A stretch of DNA of 64,000 bases from the NCBI GenBank assembly GCA_039707655.1, contig CM077673.1:6830001-6894000 (forward strand), written 5' to 3'. The notes below the pieces were generated by a model that was given only the letters and a program-made list of their open reading frames with translations, made no database searches and was not told where the DNA came from. Position numbers and translations under genes: made by a program. How positions within the stretch are numbered: the stretch's first letter is position 1; the number at the start of each line of letters is the position of its first letter. The DNA comes from Elymus sibiricus (lineage: Eukaryota; Streptophyta; Magnoliopsida; Poales; Poaceae). This document shows, in pieces, positions 1 through 14,830 of this stretch.

Positions 1-2366
1 TGCCACTTTTGGCGAGGTCCCCGTAACCGATCGCCGGGCTTCCCCGAACGTTCGGACGACCACGACAACCAAAAAACAGTGAATAATGGCATAGAAATCT
101 GGTCAGAATGGACAAAATATACGAGTTTTGGCGAGGTCCCAGTAAGCGGACCCCGGGGTTCCCCGAACATTTGGATCGCCCCGGGACCCAAAACCAGTCA
201 GTAATAGCATAGAAAACAGGTAAGAATGGACCAAATCTGCGAGTTTTGCCGAGGTCCCCGTAACCGGTCCACGGGCTTCCCCAAACGTTCGGATGACCAC
301 GACAACCAAAAAATAGTGAATAATAGCACAGAAAACTGGTAAGAATGGACCAAATCTGCGAGTTTTGGCAAGGTCCCCGTAAGCGGACACCGGGGTTCCC
401 CGAACGTTTGGATCGCCCGAGACCCAAAATTAATCAGTACAAGCATAGAAAACTGGCTAAAACGGATAAAATTTGGGAGTTTTGGCAGGGTCCCCGTAAC
501 CGGTCCTCGGGTTTCCTCGAACGTTCGGACGACCACGACAACCAAAAAACTGTGAAAAATAGCATAGAAAACTGGTAAGAATGGACCAAATCTGCAAGTT
601 TTGGCGAGTCCCCCTTAAGCGGACCCCGGGGTTCCCCAAATATTTGGATCGTCCCGGGACCCAAAATCAGTGAGTAATACCATAGAAAACTGGCCGGAAC
701 AGACAAAATCTGCTAGTTTTGGCAAGGTCCCCGTAAGCGCACCCCGGGCTTCCCCGAATGTTCGGACGACCATGACTACCAAAAAAGAGTGAATAATAGT
801 ATAGAAATGTTGTCAAATGGACAAAATCTGCGAGTTTTGGCGAGGTCTTCGTAAGCGGACCCCGGGGTTCCCCGAACGTTTGGATCGCCCCGGGACCCAA
901 AATCAGTGAGTAATAGTATAGAAAACTGGCCGAAACGGACAAAATCTACCACTTTTGGCGAGGTCCCCGTAACCGATCGTCGGGCTTCCCCGAACGTTCG
1001 GACGACCACGACAACCAAAAAACAGTGAATAATAGCATAGAAAACTGGTAAGAATGTACCAAATCTGCGTGTTTTGGCGACGTCCCCGTAAGCGGACCTC
1101 GGGGTTCCCCGAACGTTTGGATCGCCCCAGGACCCAAAATCAGTGAGTAATAGTATAGAAAACTGGCCGAAACGGACAAAATCTGCCACTTTTGGCGAGG
1201 TCCCCGTAACCGATCGCCGGGCTTCCCCGAACGTTCGGACGACCACGACAACCAAAAAACAGTGAATAATGGCATAGAAATCTGGTCAGAATGGACAAAA
1301 TATACGAGTTTTGGCGAGGTCCCAGTAAGCGGACCCCGGGGTTCCCCGAACATTTGGATCGCCCCGGGACCCAAAACCAGTCAGTAATAGCATAGAAAAC
1401 AGGTAAGAATGGACCAAATCTGCGAGTTTTGCCGAGGTCCCCGTAACCGGTCCACGGGCTTCCCCAAACGTTCGGATGACCACGACAACCAAAAAATAGT
1501 GAATAATAGCACAGAAAACTGGTAAGAATGGACCAAATCTGCGAGTTTTGGCAAGGTCCCCGTAAGCGGACACCGGGGTTCCCCGAACGTTTGGATCGCC
1601 CCGAGACCCAAAATCAGTCAGTAAAAGCATAGAAAACAAGCTAAAACGGACAAAATTTGCGAGTTTTGGCAGGGTCCCCGTAACCGGTCCTCGGGTTTCC
1701 TCGAACGTTCGGACGACCACGACAACCAAAAAACAGTGAATAATAGCATAGAAAACTGGTAAGAATGGACCAAATCTGCAAGTTTTGGCGAGTCCCCCTT
1801 AAGCGGACCCCGGGGTTCCCCAAATATTTGGATCGCCCCGGGACCCAAAATCAGTGAGTAATACCATAGAAAACTGGCCGGAACAGACAAAATCTGCTAG
1901 TTTTGGCAAGGTCCCCGTAAGCGCACCCCGGGCTTCCCCGAATGTTCGGACGACCATGACTACCAAAAAAGAGTGAATAATAGCATAGAAATGTTGTCAA
2001 ATGGACAAAATCTGCGAGTTTTGGCGAGGTCTTCGTAAGCGGACCCCGGGGTTCCCCGAACGTTTGGATCGCCCCGGGACCCAAAATCAGTGAGTAATAG
2101 TATAGAAAACTGGCCGAAACGGACAAAATCTGCCACTTTTGGCGAGGTCCCCGTAACCGATCGCCGGGCTTCCCCGAACGTTCGGACGACCACGACAACC
2201 AAAAACAGTGAATAATAGCATAGAAAACAGGTAAGAATGGACCAAATCTGCGAGTTTTGGCGAGGTCCCCGTAACCGGTCCACAGGCTTCCCCGAACGTT
2301 CGGATAACCACGACAACCAAAAAATAGTGAATAATAGAACAGAAAACTGGTAAGAATGGACCAAAT
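1..2366. repeat. 10-monomer (1183 bp) tandem unit
   Basis: The sequence starting at position 1 (tgccacttttggcgagg with the cgatcgccggg variant) recurs at 1184 with the same order of diagnostic variants: the chain of five A/B dimers carrying aacatttgg, cggtccacggg, cggtcctcggg, cttaagcgg and gcgcaccccggg. The unit is ten monomers. The second copy departs near 2131-2249, where two B monomers follow each other without an A between them. Confidence 0.7.
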
Positions 2367-5162
2367 CTGGGAGTTTTGGCAAGGTCCCCGTAAGCGGACC
2401 CCGGGGTTCCCCGAACGTTTGGATCGCCCCGAGACCCAAAATCAGTCAGTAAAAGCATAGAAAACTGGCTAAAACGGACAAAATCTGCGAGTTTTGGCAG
2501 GGTCCCCGTAACCGGTCCTCGGGTTTCCTCGAACGTTCGGACGACCACGACAACCAAAAAACAGTGAATAATAGCATAGAAAACTGGTAAGAATGGACCA
2601 AATCTGTAAGTTTTGGCGAGGTCCCCTTAAGCGGACCCCGGGGTTCCCCAAATATTTGGATCGCCCCGGGACCCAAAATCAGTGAGTAATACCATAGAAA
2701 ACTGGCCGGAACAGACAAAATCTGCAAGTTTTGGCAAGGTCCCCGTAAGCGCACCCCGGGCTTCCCCGAATGTTCGGACGACCATGACTACCAAAAAAGA
2801 GTGAATAATAGCATAGAAATGTTGTCAAATGGACAAAATCTGCGAGTTTTGGCGAGGTCTTCGTAAGCGGACCCCGGGGTTGCCCGAACGTTTGGATCGC
2901 CCCAGGACCCAAAATCAGTGAGTAATAGTATAGAAAACTGGCCGAAACGGACAAAATCTGCCACTTTTGGCGAGGTCCCCGTAACCGATCGCCGGGCTTC
3001 CCCGAACGTTCGGACGACCACGACAACCAAAAAACAGTGAATAATAGCATAGAAAACTGGTAAGAATGTACCAAATCTGCGTGTTTTGGCGACGTCCCCG
3101 TAAGCGGACCTCGGGGTTCCCCGAACGTTTGGATCGCCCCGGGACCCAAAATCAGTGAGTAATAGCATAGAAAACGGGCCATAATGTGCCAATTTTGCGA
3201 GTTTTCAAGAGGTCCCCCTAACGGGACCCCAGGGTTCCCCTAACATTCGGATCGCCCCGGGACCCAAAGTCAGTGAATAATAGCATAGAAAACTGACCAG
3301 AATGGACCATATCTTTGAGTTTTGGTGAGGTCCCCATTACCGGACCCGGGGCTTCCCCAAACGTTCGGATGACCACGGCAACCAAAAACAATGAATAATA
3401 GTATCGAAAACTGGTAAGAATGGACCAAATCTGCGAGTTTTGGTCAGGTCCCCATAACCGGACCCCAGGCATCCCCAAATGTTGGGACAACCACGACAAC
3501 CAAAAACAGCGAACAATAGCATAGATAACTGGTCAGACTGGACCAAATGTGCGAGTTTTGGCGAGGTCCCCGTAAGCGGACCCTGGGGTTCCCCGAACGT
3601 TTGGATCGCCCCGAGATCGAAAATCAGTGAGTAATAGCATACAGAACAGGCCGAAACGGACAAAATCTGCGAGTTTTGGCGAGGTCCCCGTAACCGGTCC
3701 ACGGGCTTCCCCGAACATTCGGACGACCACGACAACCAAAAAACAGTGAATAATAGCACAGAAAACTGATAAGAATGGACCAAATCTGCGAGTTTTGGTG
3801 AAGTCCCCGTAAGCGGACCCCGGGGTTCCCCGAACGTTTGGATTGCCCCGGGACCCAAAATCAGTGAGTAATAGCATAGAAAACTAGCCGGAACAGGCAT
3901 AATCTGTTAGTTTTGGCGAGGTCCCCATAACCACACCCCAAGCTTCCCCGAACGTTCGGACGACCACGACTACCAAAAACCAGTGAATAATAGCATAGAA
4001 AACTGGTAAGAATGGACCAAATCTGCGAGTTTTGTCCAGGTCCCCGTATGCGGACACCGGGGTTCCCCGGACGTTTGGATCGCCCCGGGACCCAAAATTA
4101 GTGAGTAATAGCATAGAAAACTAGCCGGGACACAAAATCTGCTAGTTTTGGCGAGGTCCCCGTAACCGCACCCCGGGCTTCCCCGAACGTTCGGACGACA
4201 ACGACTACCGAAAAACAGTGAATGATAGCATAGAACTCTGGTCAGAATGGACGAAATCTGCGAGTTTTGGCGAGGTCCCCATAAGCAGACCCCGGGGTTC
4301 CCCGAACATTTGGATCGCCCCGGGACCCAAAATGAGTGAGTAATAGCATAGAAAACTGGTAAGAATGGACCAAATCTGCGAGTTTTTGCGAGGTCCCCGT
4401 AACCGGACCCCGGGCTTCCCCGAACGTTCAGACGACCACGACAACCAAAAAACAGTGAATAATAGCAAAGAAAACTGGTAAGAATGGACCAAATCTGCGA
4501 GTTTTGGCGAGGTCCCCGTAACCGGACCTCGGGCATCCCCAAATGTTGGGACGACCACGACATCCAAAAACAGTGAATAATAGCATAGAAAACTGGTCAG
4601 AATGGACCAAATCTGCGAGTTTTGGCGAGGTGCCCGTAAGCAGACCCCGGGGTTCCCCGAATGTTTGGATAGCCGCGAGACCCAAAATTAGTGAGTAATA
4701 GCATAGAAAACTGGCCAGAACAGACAAAATCTACTAGTTTTGGCGAGGTCCCCGTAATCGGTCCACGGGCTTCCCCGAATGTTCGGACGACCACGACAAC
4801 AAGAAAAACAGTGAATAATAGCATAGAAATCTGGTCAGAATGGACAAAATATACGAGTTTTGGCGAGGTCCCAGTAAGCGGACCCCGGGGTTCCCCGAAC
4901 ATTTGGATCGCCCCGGGACCCAAAACCAGTCAGTAAAAGCATAGAAAACTGGCTAAAACGGACAAAATCTGCGAGTTTTGACAGGGTCCCCGTAACCGGT
5001 CCTCGGGCTTCCTCGAACGTTCGGACGACCACGACAACCAAAAAACAGTGAATAATAGCATAGAAAACTGGTAAGAATGGACCAAATCTGCAAGTTTTGG
5101 CGAGGTCCCCTTAAGCGGACCCCGGGGTTCCCCAAATATTTGGATCGCCCTGGGACCCAAAA

Positions 5163-8100
5163 TCAGTGAGTAATACCATAGAAAACTGGCCGGAACAGAC
5201 AAAATCTGCTAGTTTTGGCAAGGTCCCCGTAAGCGCACCCCGGGCTTCCCCGAATGTTCGGACGACCATGACTACCAAAAAAGAGTGAATAATAGCATAG
5301 AAATGTTGTCAAATGGACCCCGGGGTTCCCCGAATGTTTTGGCGAGGTCTTCGTAAGCGGACCCCGGGGTTCCCCGAACGTTTGGATCGCCCCGGGACCC
5401 AAAATCAGTGAGTAATAGTATAGAAAACTGGCCGAAACGGACAAAATCTGCCACTTTTGGCGAGGTCCCCGTAACCGATCGCCGGGCTTCCCCGAACGTT
5501 CGGACGACCACGACAACCAAAAAACAGTGAATAATAGCATAGAAAACTGGTAAGAATGTACCAAATCTGCGTGTTTTGGCGACGTCCCCGTAAGCGGACC
5601 TCGGGGTTCCCCGAACGTTTGGATCGCCCCGGGACCCAAAATCAGTGAGTAATAGCATAGAAAACGGGCCATAATGTGCCAATTTTGCGAGTTTTCAAGA
5701 GGTCCCCCTAACGGGGCCCCAGGGTTCCCCTAACATTCGGATCGCCCCGGGACCCAAAGTCAGTGAATAATAGCATAGAAAACTGACCAGAATGGACCAT
5801 ATCTTTGAGGTTTGGTGAGGTCCCCATTACCGGACCCGGGGCTTCCCCGAACGTTCGGATGACCACGGCAACCAAAAACAATGAATAATAGTATATAAAA
5901 CTGGTAAGAATGGACCAAATCTGCGAGTTTTGGTCAGGTCCCCATAATCGGTCCACGGGCTTCCCCGAATGTTCGGACGACCAGGACAACCAAAAACAGC
6001 GAACAATAGCATAGAAATCTGGTCAGAATGGACAAAATCTACGAGTTTTGGCGAGATCCCCGTAAGCGGACCCTGGGTTCCCCGAACATTTGGATCGCCC
6101 CGGGACCCAAAACCAGTCAGTAATAGCATAGAAAACTGGCTAAAACGGACAAAATGTACGAGTTTTGGCAGGGTCCCCGTAACCGGTCCTCGGCTTCCTC
6201 GAACGTTCGGACGACCACGACAACCAAAAAACTGTGAATAATAGCATAGAAAACAGGTAAGAATGGACCAAATCTGCAAGTTTTGGCGAGGTCCCCTTAA
6301 GCGGACCCCGGGGTTCCCCAAATATTTGGATCGCCCCGGGACCCAAAATCAGTGAGTAATACCATAGAAAACTGGCCGGAACAGACAAAATCTGCTAGTT
6401 TTGGCAAGGTCCCCGTAAGCGCACCCCGGGCATCCCCGAATGTTCGGACGACCATGACTACCAAAAAAGAGTGAATAATAGCATAGAAATGTTGTCAAAT
6501 GGACAAAATCTGCGAGTTTTGGCGAGGTCTTCGTAAGCGGACCCCGGGGTTGCCCGAACGTTTGGATCGCCCCAGGACCCAAAATCATTGAGTAATAGTA
6601 TAGAAAACTGGCCGAAACGGACAAAATCTGCCACTTTTGGCGAGGTCCCCGTAACCGATCGCCGGGCTTCCCCGAACGTTCGGACGACCACGACAACCAA
6701 AAAACAGTGAATAATGGCATAGAAATCTGGTCAGAACGGACAAAATCTACGAGTTTTGGCGAGGTCCCAGTAAGCGGACCCCGGGGTTCCCCGAACATTT
6801 GGATCGCCCCGGGACCCAAAACCAGTCAGTAATAGCATAGAAAACAGGTAAGAATGGAACAAATCTGCGAGTTTTGCCGAGGTCCCCGTAACCGGTCCAC
6901 GGGCTTCCCCAAACGTTCGGATGACCACGACAACCAAAAAATAGTGAATAATAGCACAGAAAACTGGTAAGAATGGACCAAATCTGCGAGTTTTGGCAAG
7001 GTCCCCGTAAGCGGACACCGGGGTTCCCCGAACGTTTGGATCGCCCGAGACCCAAAATCAGTCAGTACAAGCATAGAAAACTGGCTAAAACGGATAAAAT
7101 TTGGGAGTTTTGGCAGGGTCCCCGTAACCGGTCCTCGGGTTTCCTCGAACGTTCGGACGACCACGACAACCAAAAAACAGTGAAAAATAGCATAGAAAAC
7201 TGGTAAGAATGGACCAAATCTGCAAGTTTTGGCGAGTCCCCCTTAAGCGGACCCCGGGGTTCCCCAAATATTTGGATCGTCCCGGGACCCAAAATCAGTG
7301 AGTAATACCATAGAAAACTGGCCGGAACAGACAAAATCTGCTAGTTTTGGCAAGGTCCCCGTAAGCGCACCCCGGGCTTCCCCGAATGTTCGGACGACCA
7401 TGACTACGAAAAAAGAGTGAATAATAGAATAGAAATGTTGTCAAATGGACAAAATCTGCGAGTTTTGGCGAGGTCTTCGTAAGCGGACCCCGGGGTTCCC
7501 CGAACGTTTGGATCGCCCCGGGACCCAAAATCAGTGAGTAATAGTATAGAAAACTGGCCGAAACGGACAAAATCTTCCACTTTTGGCGAGGTCCCCGTAA
7601 CCGATCATTGGGCTTCCCCGAACGTTCGGACGACCACGACAACCAAAAAACAGTGAATAATAGCATAGAAAACTGGTAAGAATGTACCAAATCTGCGTGT
7701 TTTGGCGACGTCCCCATAAGCTGACCTCGGGGTTCCCCGAACGTTTGGATCGCCCCGGGACCCAAAATCAGTGAGTAATAGCATAGAAAACGGGCCGGAA
7801 CAGACAAAATCTGCTAGTTTTGGCAAGGTCCCCGTAAGCGCACCCCGGGCTTCCCCGAATGTTCGGACGACCATGACTACCAAAAAAGAGTGAATAATAG
7901 CATAGAAATGTTGTCAAATGGACCCCGGGGTTCCCCGAATGTTTTGGCGAGGTCTTCGTAAGCGGACCCCGGGGTTCCCCGAACGTTTGGATCGCCCCGG
8001 GACCCAAAATCAGTGAGTAATAGTATAGAAAACTGGCCGAAACGGACAAAATCTGCCACTTTTGGCGAGGTCCCCGTAACCGATCGCCGGGCTTCCCCGA

Positions 8101-11100
8101 ACGTTCGGACGACCACGACAACCAAAAAACAGTGAATAATAGCATAGAAAACTGGTAAGAATGTACCAAATCTGCGTGTTTTGGCGACGTCCCCGTAAGC
8201 GGACCTCGGGGTTCCCCGAACGTTTGGATCGCCCCGGGACCCAAAATCAGTGAGTAATAGCATAGAAAACGGGCCATAATGTGCCAATTTTGCGAGTTTT
8301 CAAGAGGTCCCCCTAACGGGACCCCAGGGTTCCCCTAACATTCGGATCGCCCCGGGACCCAAAGTCAGTGAATAATAGCATAGAAAACTGACCAGAATGG
8401 ACCATATCTTTGAGTTTCGGTGAGGTCCCCATTACCGGACCCGGGGCTTCCCCGAACGTTCGGATGACCACGGCAACCAAAAACAATGAATAATAGTATA
8501 GAAAACTGGTAAGAATGGACCAAATCTGCGAGTTTTGGTCAGGTCCCCATAACCGGACCGCAGGCATCCCCAAATGTTGGGACAACCACGACAACCAAAA
8601 ACAGCGAACAATAGCATAGAAAACTGGTCAGACTGGACCAAATGTGCGAGTTTTGGCGAGGTCCCCGTAAGCGGACCCTGGGGTTCCCCGAACATTTGGA
8701 TCGCCCCGAGATCGAAAATCAGTGAGTAATAGCATACAGAACTGGCCGAAACGGACAAAATCTGCGAGTTTTGGCGAGGTCCCCGTAACCGGTCCACGGG
8801 CTTCCCCGAACGTTCGGACGACCAGGACAACCAAAAAACAGTGAATAATAGCACAGAAAACTGATAAGAATGGACCAAATCTGTGAGTTTTGGCGAAGTC
8901 CCCGTAAGCGGACCCCGGGGTTCCCCGAACGTTTGGATTGCCCCGGGACCCAAAATCAGTGAGTAATAGCATAGAAAACTAGCCGGAACAGGCATAATCT
9001 GTTAGTTTTGGCGAGGTCCCCATAACCACACCCCAAACTTCCCCGAACGTTCAGACGACCACGACTACCAAAAACCAGTGAATAATAGCATAGAAAACTG
9101 GTAAGAATGGACCAAATCTGCGAGTTTTGTCAGGTCCCCGTATGCGGACACCGGGGTTCCCCGGACGTTTGGATCGCCCCGGGACCCAAAATTAGTGAGT
9201 AATAGCATAGAAAACTAGCCGGGACACAAAATCTGCTAGTTTTGGCGAGGTCCCCGTAACCGCACCCCGGGCTTCCCCGAACGTTCGGACGACCACGACT
9301 ACCGAAAAACAGTGAATGATAGCATAGAACTCTGGTCAGAATGGACGAAATCTGCGAGTTTTGGCGAGGTCCCCATAAGCAGACCCCGGGGTTCCCCGAA
9401 CATTTGGATCGCCCCGGGACCCAAAATGAGTGAGTAATAGCATAGAAAACTGGTAAGAATGGACCAAATCTGCGAGTTTTTGCGAGGTCCCCGTAACCGG
9501 ACCCCGGGCTTCCCCAAACGTTCAGACGACCACGACAACCAAAAAACAGTGAATAATAGCAAAGAAAACTGGTAAGAATGGACCAAATCTGCGAGTTTTG
9601 GCGAGGTCCCCGTAACCGGACCTCGGGCATCCCCAAATGTTGGGACGACCACGACAACCAAAAACAGTGAATAATAGCATAGAAAACTGGTCAGAATGGA
9701 CCAAATCTGCGAGTTTTGGCGAGGTGCCCGTAAGCGGACCCCGGGGTTCCCCGAATATTTGGATCGTCCCGGGACCCAAAATCAGTGAGTAATACCATAG
9801 AAAACTGGCCGGAACAGACAAAATCTGCTAGTTTTGGCAAGGTCCCCGTAAGCGCACCCCGGGCTTCCCCGAATGTTCGGACGACCATGACTACGAAAAA
9901 AGAGTGAATAATAGAATAGAAATGTTGTCAAATGGACAAAATCTGCGAGTTTTGGCGAGGTCTTCGTAAGCGGACCCCGGGGTTCCCCGAACGTTTGGAT
10001 CGCCCCGGGACCCAAAATCAGTGAGTAATAGTATAGAAAACTGGCCGAAACGGACAAAATCTTCCACTTTTGGCGAGGTCCCCGTAACCGATCATTGGGC
10101 TTCCCCGAACGTTCGGACGACCACGACAACCAAAAAACAGTGAATAATAGCATAGAAAACTGGTAAGAATGTACCAAATCTGCGTGTTTTGGCGACGTCC
10201 CCATAAGCTGACCTCGGGGTTCCCCGAACGTTTGGATCGCCCCGGGACCCAAAATCAGTGAGTAATAGCATAGAAAACGGGCCGGAACAGACAAAATCTG
10301 CTAGTTTTGGCAAGGTCCCCGTAAGCGCACCCCGGGCTTCCCCGAATGTTCGGACGACCATGACTACCAAAAAAGAGTGAATAATAGCATAGAAATGTTG
10401 TCAAATGGACCCCGGGGTTCCCCGAATGTTTTGGCGAGGTCTTCGTAAGCGGACCCCGGGGTTCCCCGAACGTTTGGATCGCCCCGGGACCCAAAATCAG
10501 TGAGTAATAGTATAGAAAACTGGCCGAAACGGACAAAATCTGCCACTTTTGGCGAGGTCCCCGTAACCGATCGCCGGGCTTCCCCGAACGTTCGGACGAC
10601 CACGACAACCAAAAAACAGTGAATAATAGCATAGAAAACTGGTAAGAATGTACCAAATCTGCGTGTTTTGGCGACGTCCCCGTAAGCGGACCTCGGGGTT
10701 CCCCGAACGTTTGGATCGCCCCGGGACCCAAAATCAGTGAGTAATAGCATAGAAAACGGGCCATAATGTGCCAATTTTGCGAGTTTTCAAGAGGTCCCCC
10801 TAACGGGACCCCAGGGTTCCCCTAACATTCGGATCGCCCCGGGACCCAAAGTCAGTGAATAATAGCATAGAAAACTGACCAGAATGGACCATATCTTTGA
10901 GTTTTGGTGAGGTCCCCATTACCGGACCCGGGGCTTCCCCGAACGTTCGGATGACCACGGCAACCAAAAACAATGAATAATAGTATATAAAACTGGTAAG
11001 AATGGACCAAATCTGCGAGTTTTGGTCAGGTCCCCATAATCGGTCCACGGGCTTCCCCGAATGTTCGGACGACCAGGACAACCAAAAACAGCGAACAATA

Positions 11101-14100
11101 GCATAGAAATCTGGTCAGAATGGACAAAATCTACGAGTTTTGGCGAGATCCCCGTAAGCGGACCCTGGGTTCCCCGAACATTTGGATCGCCCCGGGACCC
11201 AAAACCAGTCAGTAATAGCATAGAAAACTGGCTAAAACGGACAAAATGTACGAGTTTTGGTAGGGTCCCCGTAACCGGTCCTCGGCTTCCTCGAACGTTC
11301 GGACGACCACGACAACCAAAAAACTGTGAATAATAGCATAGAAAACTGGTAAGAATGGACCAAATCTGCAAGTTTTGGCGAGGTCCCCTTAAGCGGACCC
11401 CGGGGTTCCCCAAATATTTGGATCGCCCCGGGACCCAAAATCAGTGAGTAATACCATAGAAAACTGGCCGGAACAGACAAAATCTGCTAGTTTTGGCAAG
11501 GTCCCCGTAAGCGCACCCCGGGCATCCCCGAATGTTCGGACGACCATGACTACCAAAAAAGAGTGAATAATAGCATAGAAATGTTGTCAAATGGACAAAA
11601 TCTGCGAGTTTTGGCGAGGTCTTCGTAAGCGGACCCCGGGGTTGCCCGAACGTTTGGATCGCCCCAGGACCCAAAATCATTGAGTAATAGTATAGAAAAC
11701 TGGCCGAAACGGACAAAATCTGCCACTTTTGGCGAGGTCCCCGTAACCGATCGCCGGGCTTCCCCGAACGTTCGGACGACCACGACAACCAAAAAACAGT
11801 GAATAATGGCATAGAAATCTGGTCAGAATGGACAAAATCTACGAGTTTTGGCGAGGTCCCAGTAAGCGGACCCCGGGGTTCCCCGAACATTTGGATCGCC
11901 CCGGGACCCAAAACCAGTCAGTAATAGCATAGAAAACAGGTAAGAATGGACCAAATCTGCGAGTTTTGCCGAGGTCCCCGTAACCGGTCCACGGGCTTCC
12001 CCAAACGTTCGGATGACCACGACAACCAAAAAATAGTGAATAATAGCACAGAAAACTGGTAAGAATGGACCAAATCTGCGAGTTTTGGCAAGGTCCCCGT
12101 AAGCGGACACCGGGGTTCCCCGAACGTTTGGATCGCCCGAGACCCAAAATCAGTCAGTACAAGCATAGAAAACTGGCTAAAACGGATAAAATTTGGGAGT
12201 TTTGCCAGAGTCCCCGTAACCGGTCCTCGGGTTTCCTCGAACGTTCGGACGACCACGACAACCAAAAAACAGTGAAAAATAGCATAGAAAACTGGTAAGA
12301 ATGGACCAAATCTGCAAGTTTTGGCGAGTCCCCCTTAAGCGGACCCCGGGGTTCCCCAAATATTTGGATCGTCCCGGGACCCAAAATCAGTGAGTAATAC
12401 CATAGAAAACTGGCCGGAACAGACAAAATCTGCTAGTTTTGGCAAGGTCCCCGTAAGCGCACCCCGGGCTTCCCCGAATGTTCGGACGACCATGACTACG
12501 AAAAAAGAGTGAATAATAGAATAGAAATGTTGTCAAATGGACAAAATCTGCGAGTTTTGGCGAGGTCTTCGTAAGCGGACCCCGGGGTTCCCCGAACGTT
12601 TGGATCGCCCCGGGACCCAAAATCAGTGAGTAATAGTATAGAAAACTGGCCGAAACGGACAAAATCTTCCACTTTTGGCGAGGTCCCCGTAACCGATCAT
12701 TGGGCTTCCCCGAACGTTCGGACGACCACGACAACCAAAAAACAGTGAATAATAGCATAGAAAACTGGTAAGAATGTACCAAATCTGCGTGTTTTGGCGA
12801 CGTCCCCATAAGCTGACCTCGGGGTTCCCCGAACGTTTGGATCGCCCCGGGACCCAAAATCAGTGAGTAATAGCATAGAAAACGGGCCGGAACAGACAAA
12901 ATCTGCTAGTTTTGGCAAGGTCCCCGTAAGCGCACCCCGGGCTTCCCCGAATGTTCGGACGACCATGACTACCAAAAAAGAGTGAATAATAGCATAGAAA
13001 TGTTGTCAAATGGACCCCGGGGTTCCCCGAATGTTTTGGCGAGGTCTTCGTAAGCGGACCCCGGGGTTCCCCGAACGTTTGGATCGCCCCGGGACCCAAA
13101 ATCAGTGAGTAATAGTATAGAAAACTGGCCGAAACGGACAAAATCTGCCACTTTTGGCGAGGTCCCCGTAACCGATCGCCGGGCTTCCCCGAACGTTCGG
13201 ACGACCACGACAACCAAAAAACAGTGAATAATAGCATAGAAAACTGGTAAGAATGTACCAAATCTGCGTGTTTTGGCGACGTCCCCGTAAGCGGACCTCG
13301 GGGTTCCCCGAACGTTTGGATCGCCCCGGGACCCAAAATCAGTGAGTAATAGCATAGAAAACGGGCCATAATGTGCCAATTTTGCGAGTTTTCAAGAGGT
13401 CCCCCTAACGGGACCCCAGGGTTCCCCTAACATTCGGATCGCCCCGGGACCCAAAGTCAGTGAATAATAGCATAGAAAACTGACCAGAATGGACCATATC
13501 TTTGAGTTTTGGTGAGGTCCCCATTACCGGACCCGGGGCTTCCCCGAACGTTCGGATGACCACGGCAACCAAAAACAATGAATAATAGTATAGAAAACTG
13601 GTAAGAATAGACCAAATCTGCGAGTTTTGGTCAGGTCCCCATAACCGGACCGCAGGCATCCCCAAATGTTGGGACAACCACGACAACCAAAAACAGCGAA
13701 CAATAGCATAGAAAACTGGTCAGACTGGACCAAATGTGCGAGTTTTGGCGAGGTCCCCGTAAGCGGACCCTGGGGTTCCCCGAACATTTGGATCGCCCCG
13801 AGATCGAAAATCAGTGAGTAATAGCATACAGAACTGGCCGAAACGGACAAAATCTGCGAGTTTTGGCGAGGTCCCCGTAACCGGTCCACGGGCTTCCCCG
13901 AACATTCGGACGACCAGGACAACCAAAAAACAGTGAATAATAGCACAGAAAACTGATAAGAATGGACCAAATCTGCGAGTTTTGGCGAAGTCCCCGTAAG
14001 CGGACCCCGGGGTTCCCCGAACGTTTGGATTGCCCCGGGACCCAAAATCAGTGAGTAATAGCATAGAAAACTAGCCGGAACAGGCATAATCTGTTAGTTT

Positions 14101-14830
14101 TGGCGAGGTCCCCATAACCACACCCCAAACTTCCCCGAACGTTCAGACGACCACGACTACCAAAAACCAGTGAATAATAGCATAGAAAACTGGTAAGAAT
14201 GGACCAAATCTGCGAGTTTTGTCAGGTCCCCGTATGCGGACACCGGGGTTCCCCGGACGTTTGGATCGCCCCGGGACCCAAAATTAGTGAGTAATAGCAT
14301 AGAAAACTAGCCGGGACACAAAATCTGCTAGTTTTGGCGAGGTCCCCGTAACCGCACCCCGGGCTTCCCCGAACGTTCGGACGACCACGACTACCGAAAA
14401 ACAGTGAATGATAGCATAGAACTCTGGTCAGAATGGACGAAATCTGCGAGTTTTGGCGAGGTCCCCATAAGCAGACCCCGGGGTTCCCCGAACATTTGGA
14501 TCGCCCCGGGACCCAAAATGAGTGAGTAATAGCATAGAAAACTGGTAAGAATGGACCAAATCTGCGAGTTTTTGCGAGGTCCCCGTAACCGGACCCCGGG
14601 CTTCCCCAAACGTTCAGACGACCACGACAACCAAAAAACAGTGAATAATAGCAAAGAAAACTGGTAAGAATGGACCAAATCTGCGAGTTTTGGCGAGGTC
14701 CCCGTAACCGGACCTCGGGCATCCCCAAATGTTGGGACGACCACGACAACCAAAAACAGTGAATAATAGCATAGAAAACTGGTCAGAATGGACCAAATCT
14801 GCGAGTTTTGGCGAGGTGCCCGTAAGCGGA
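5163..14830. repeat. Two tandem 5092-bp higher-order units (43 monomers)
   Basis: Diagnostic variants at 5163, 6731, 7295, 7768, 8432, 9130 and 9299 all reappear exactly 5092 bp later (10255, 11823, 12387, 12860, 13524, 14222, 14391), so a 43-monomer block has been duplicated in tandem. Each block is itself made of a 22-monomer (2605 bp) and a 21-monomer (2487 bp) sub-unit that share the landmark monomer. The right boundary of the second copy is approximate, as the copies diverge after about 14800. Confidence 0.8.
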
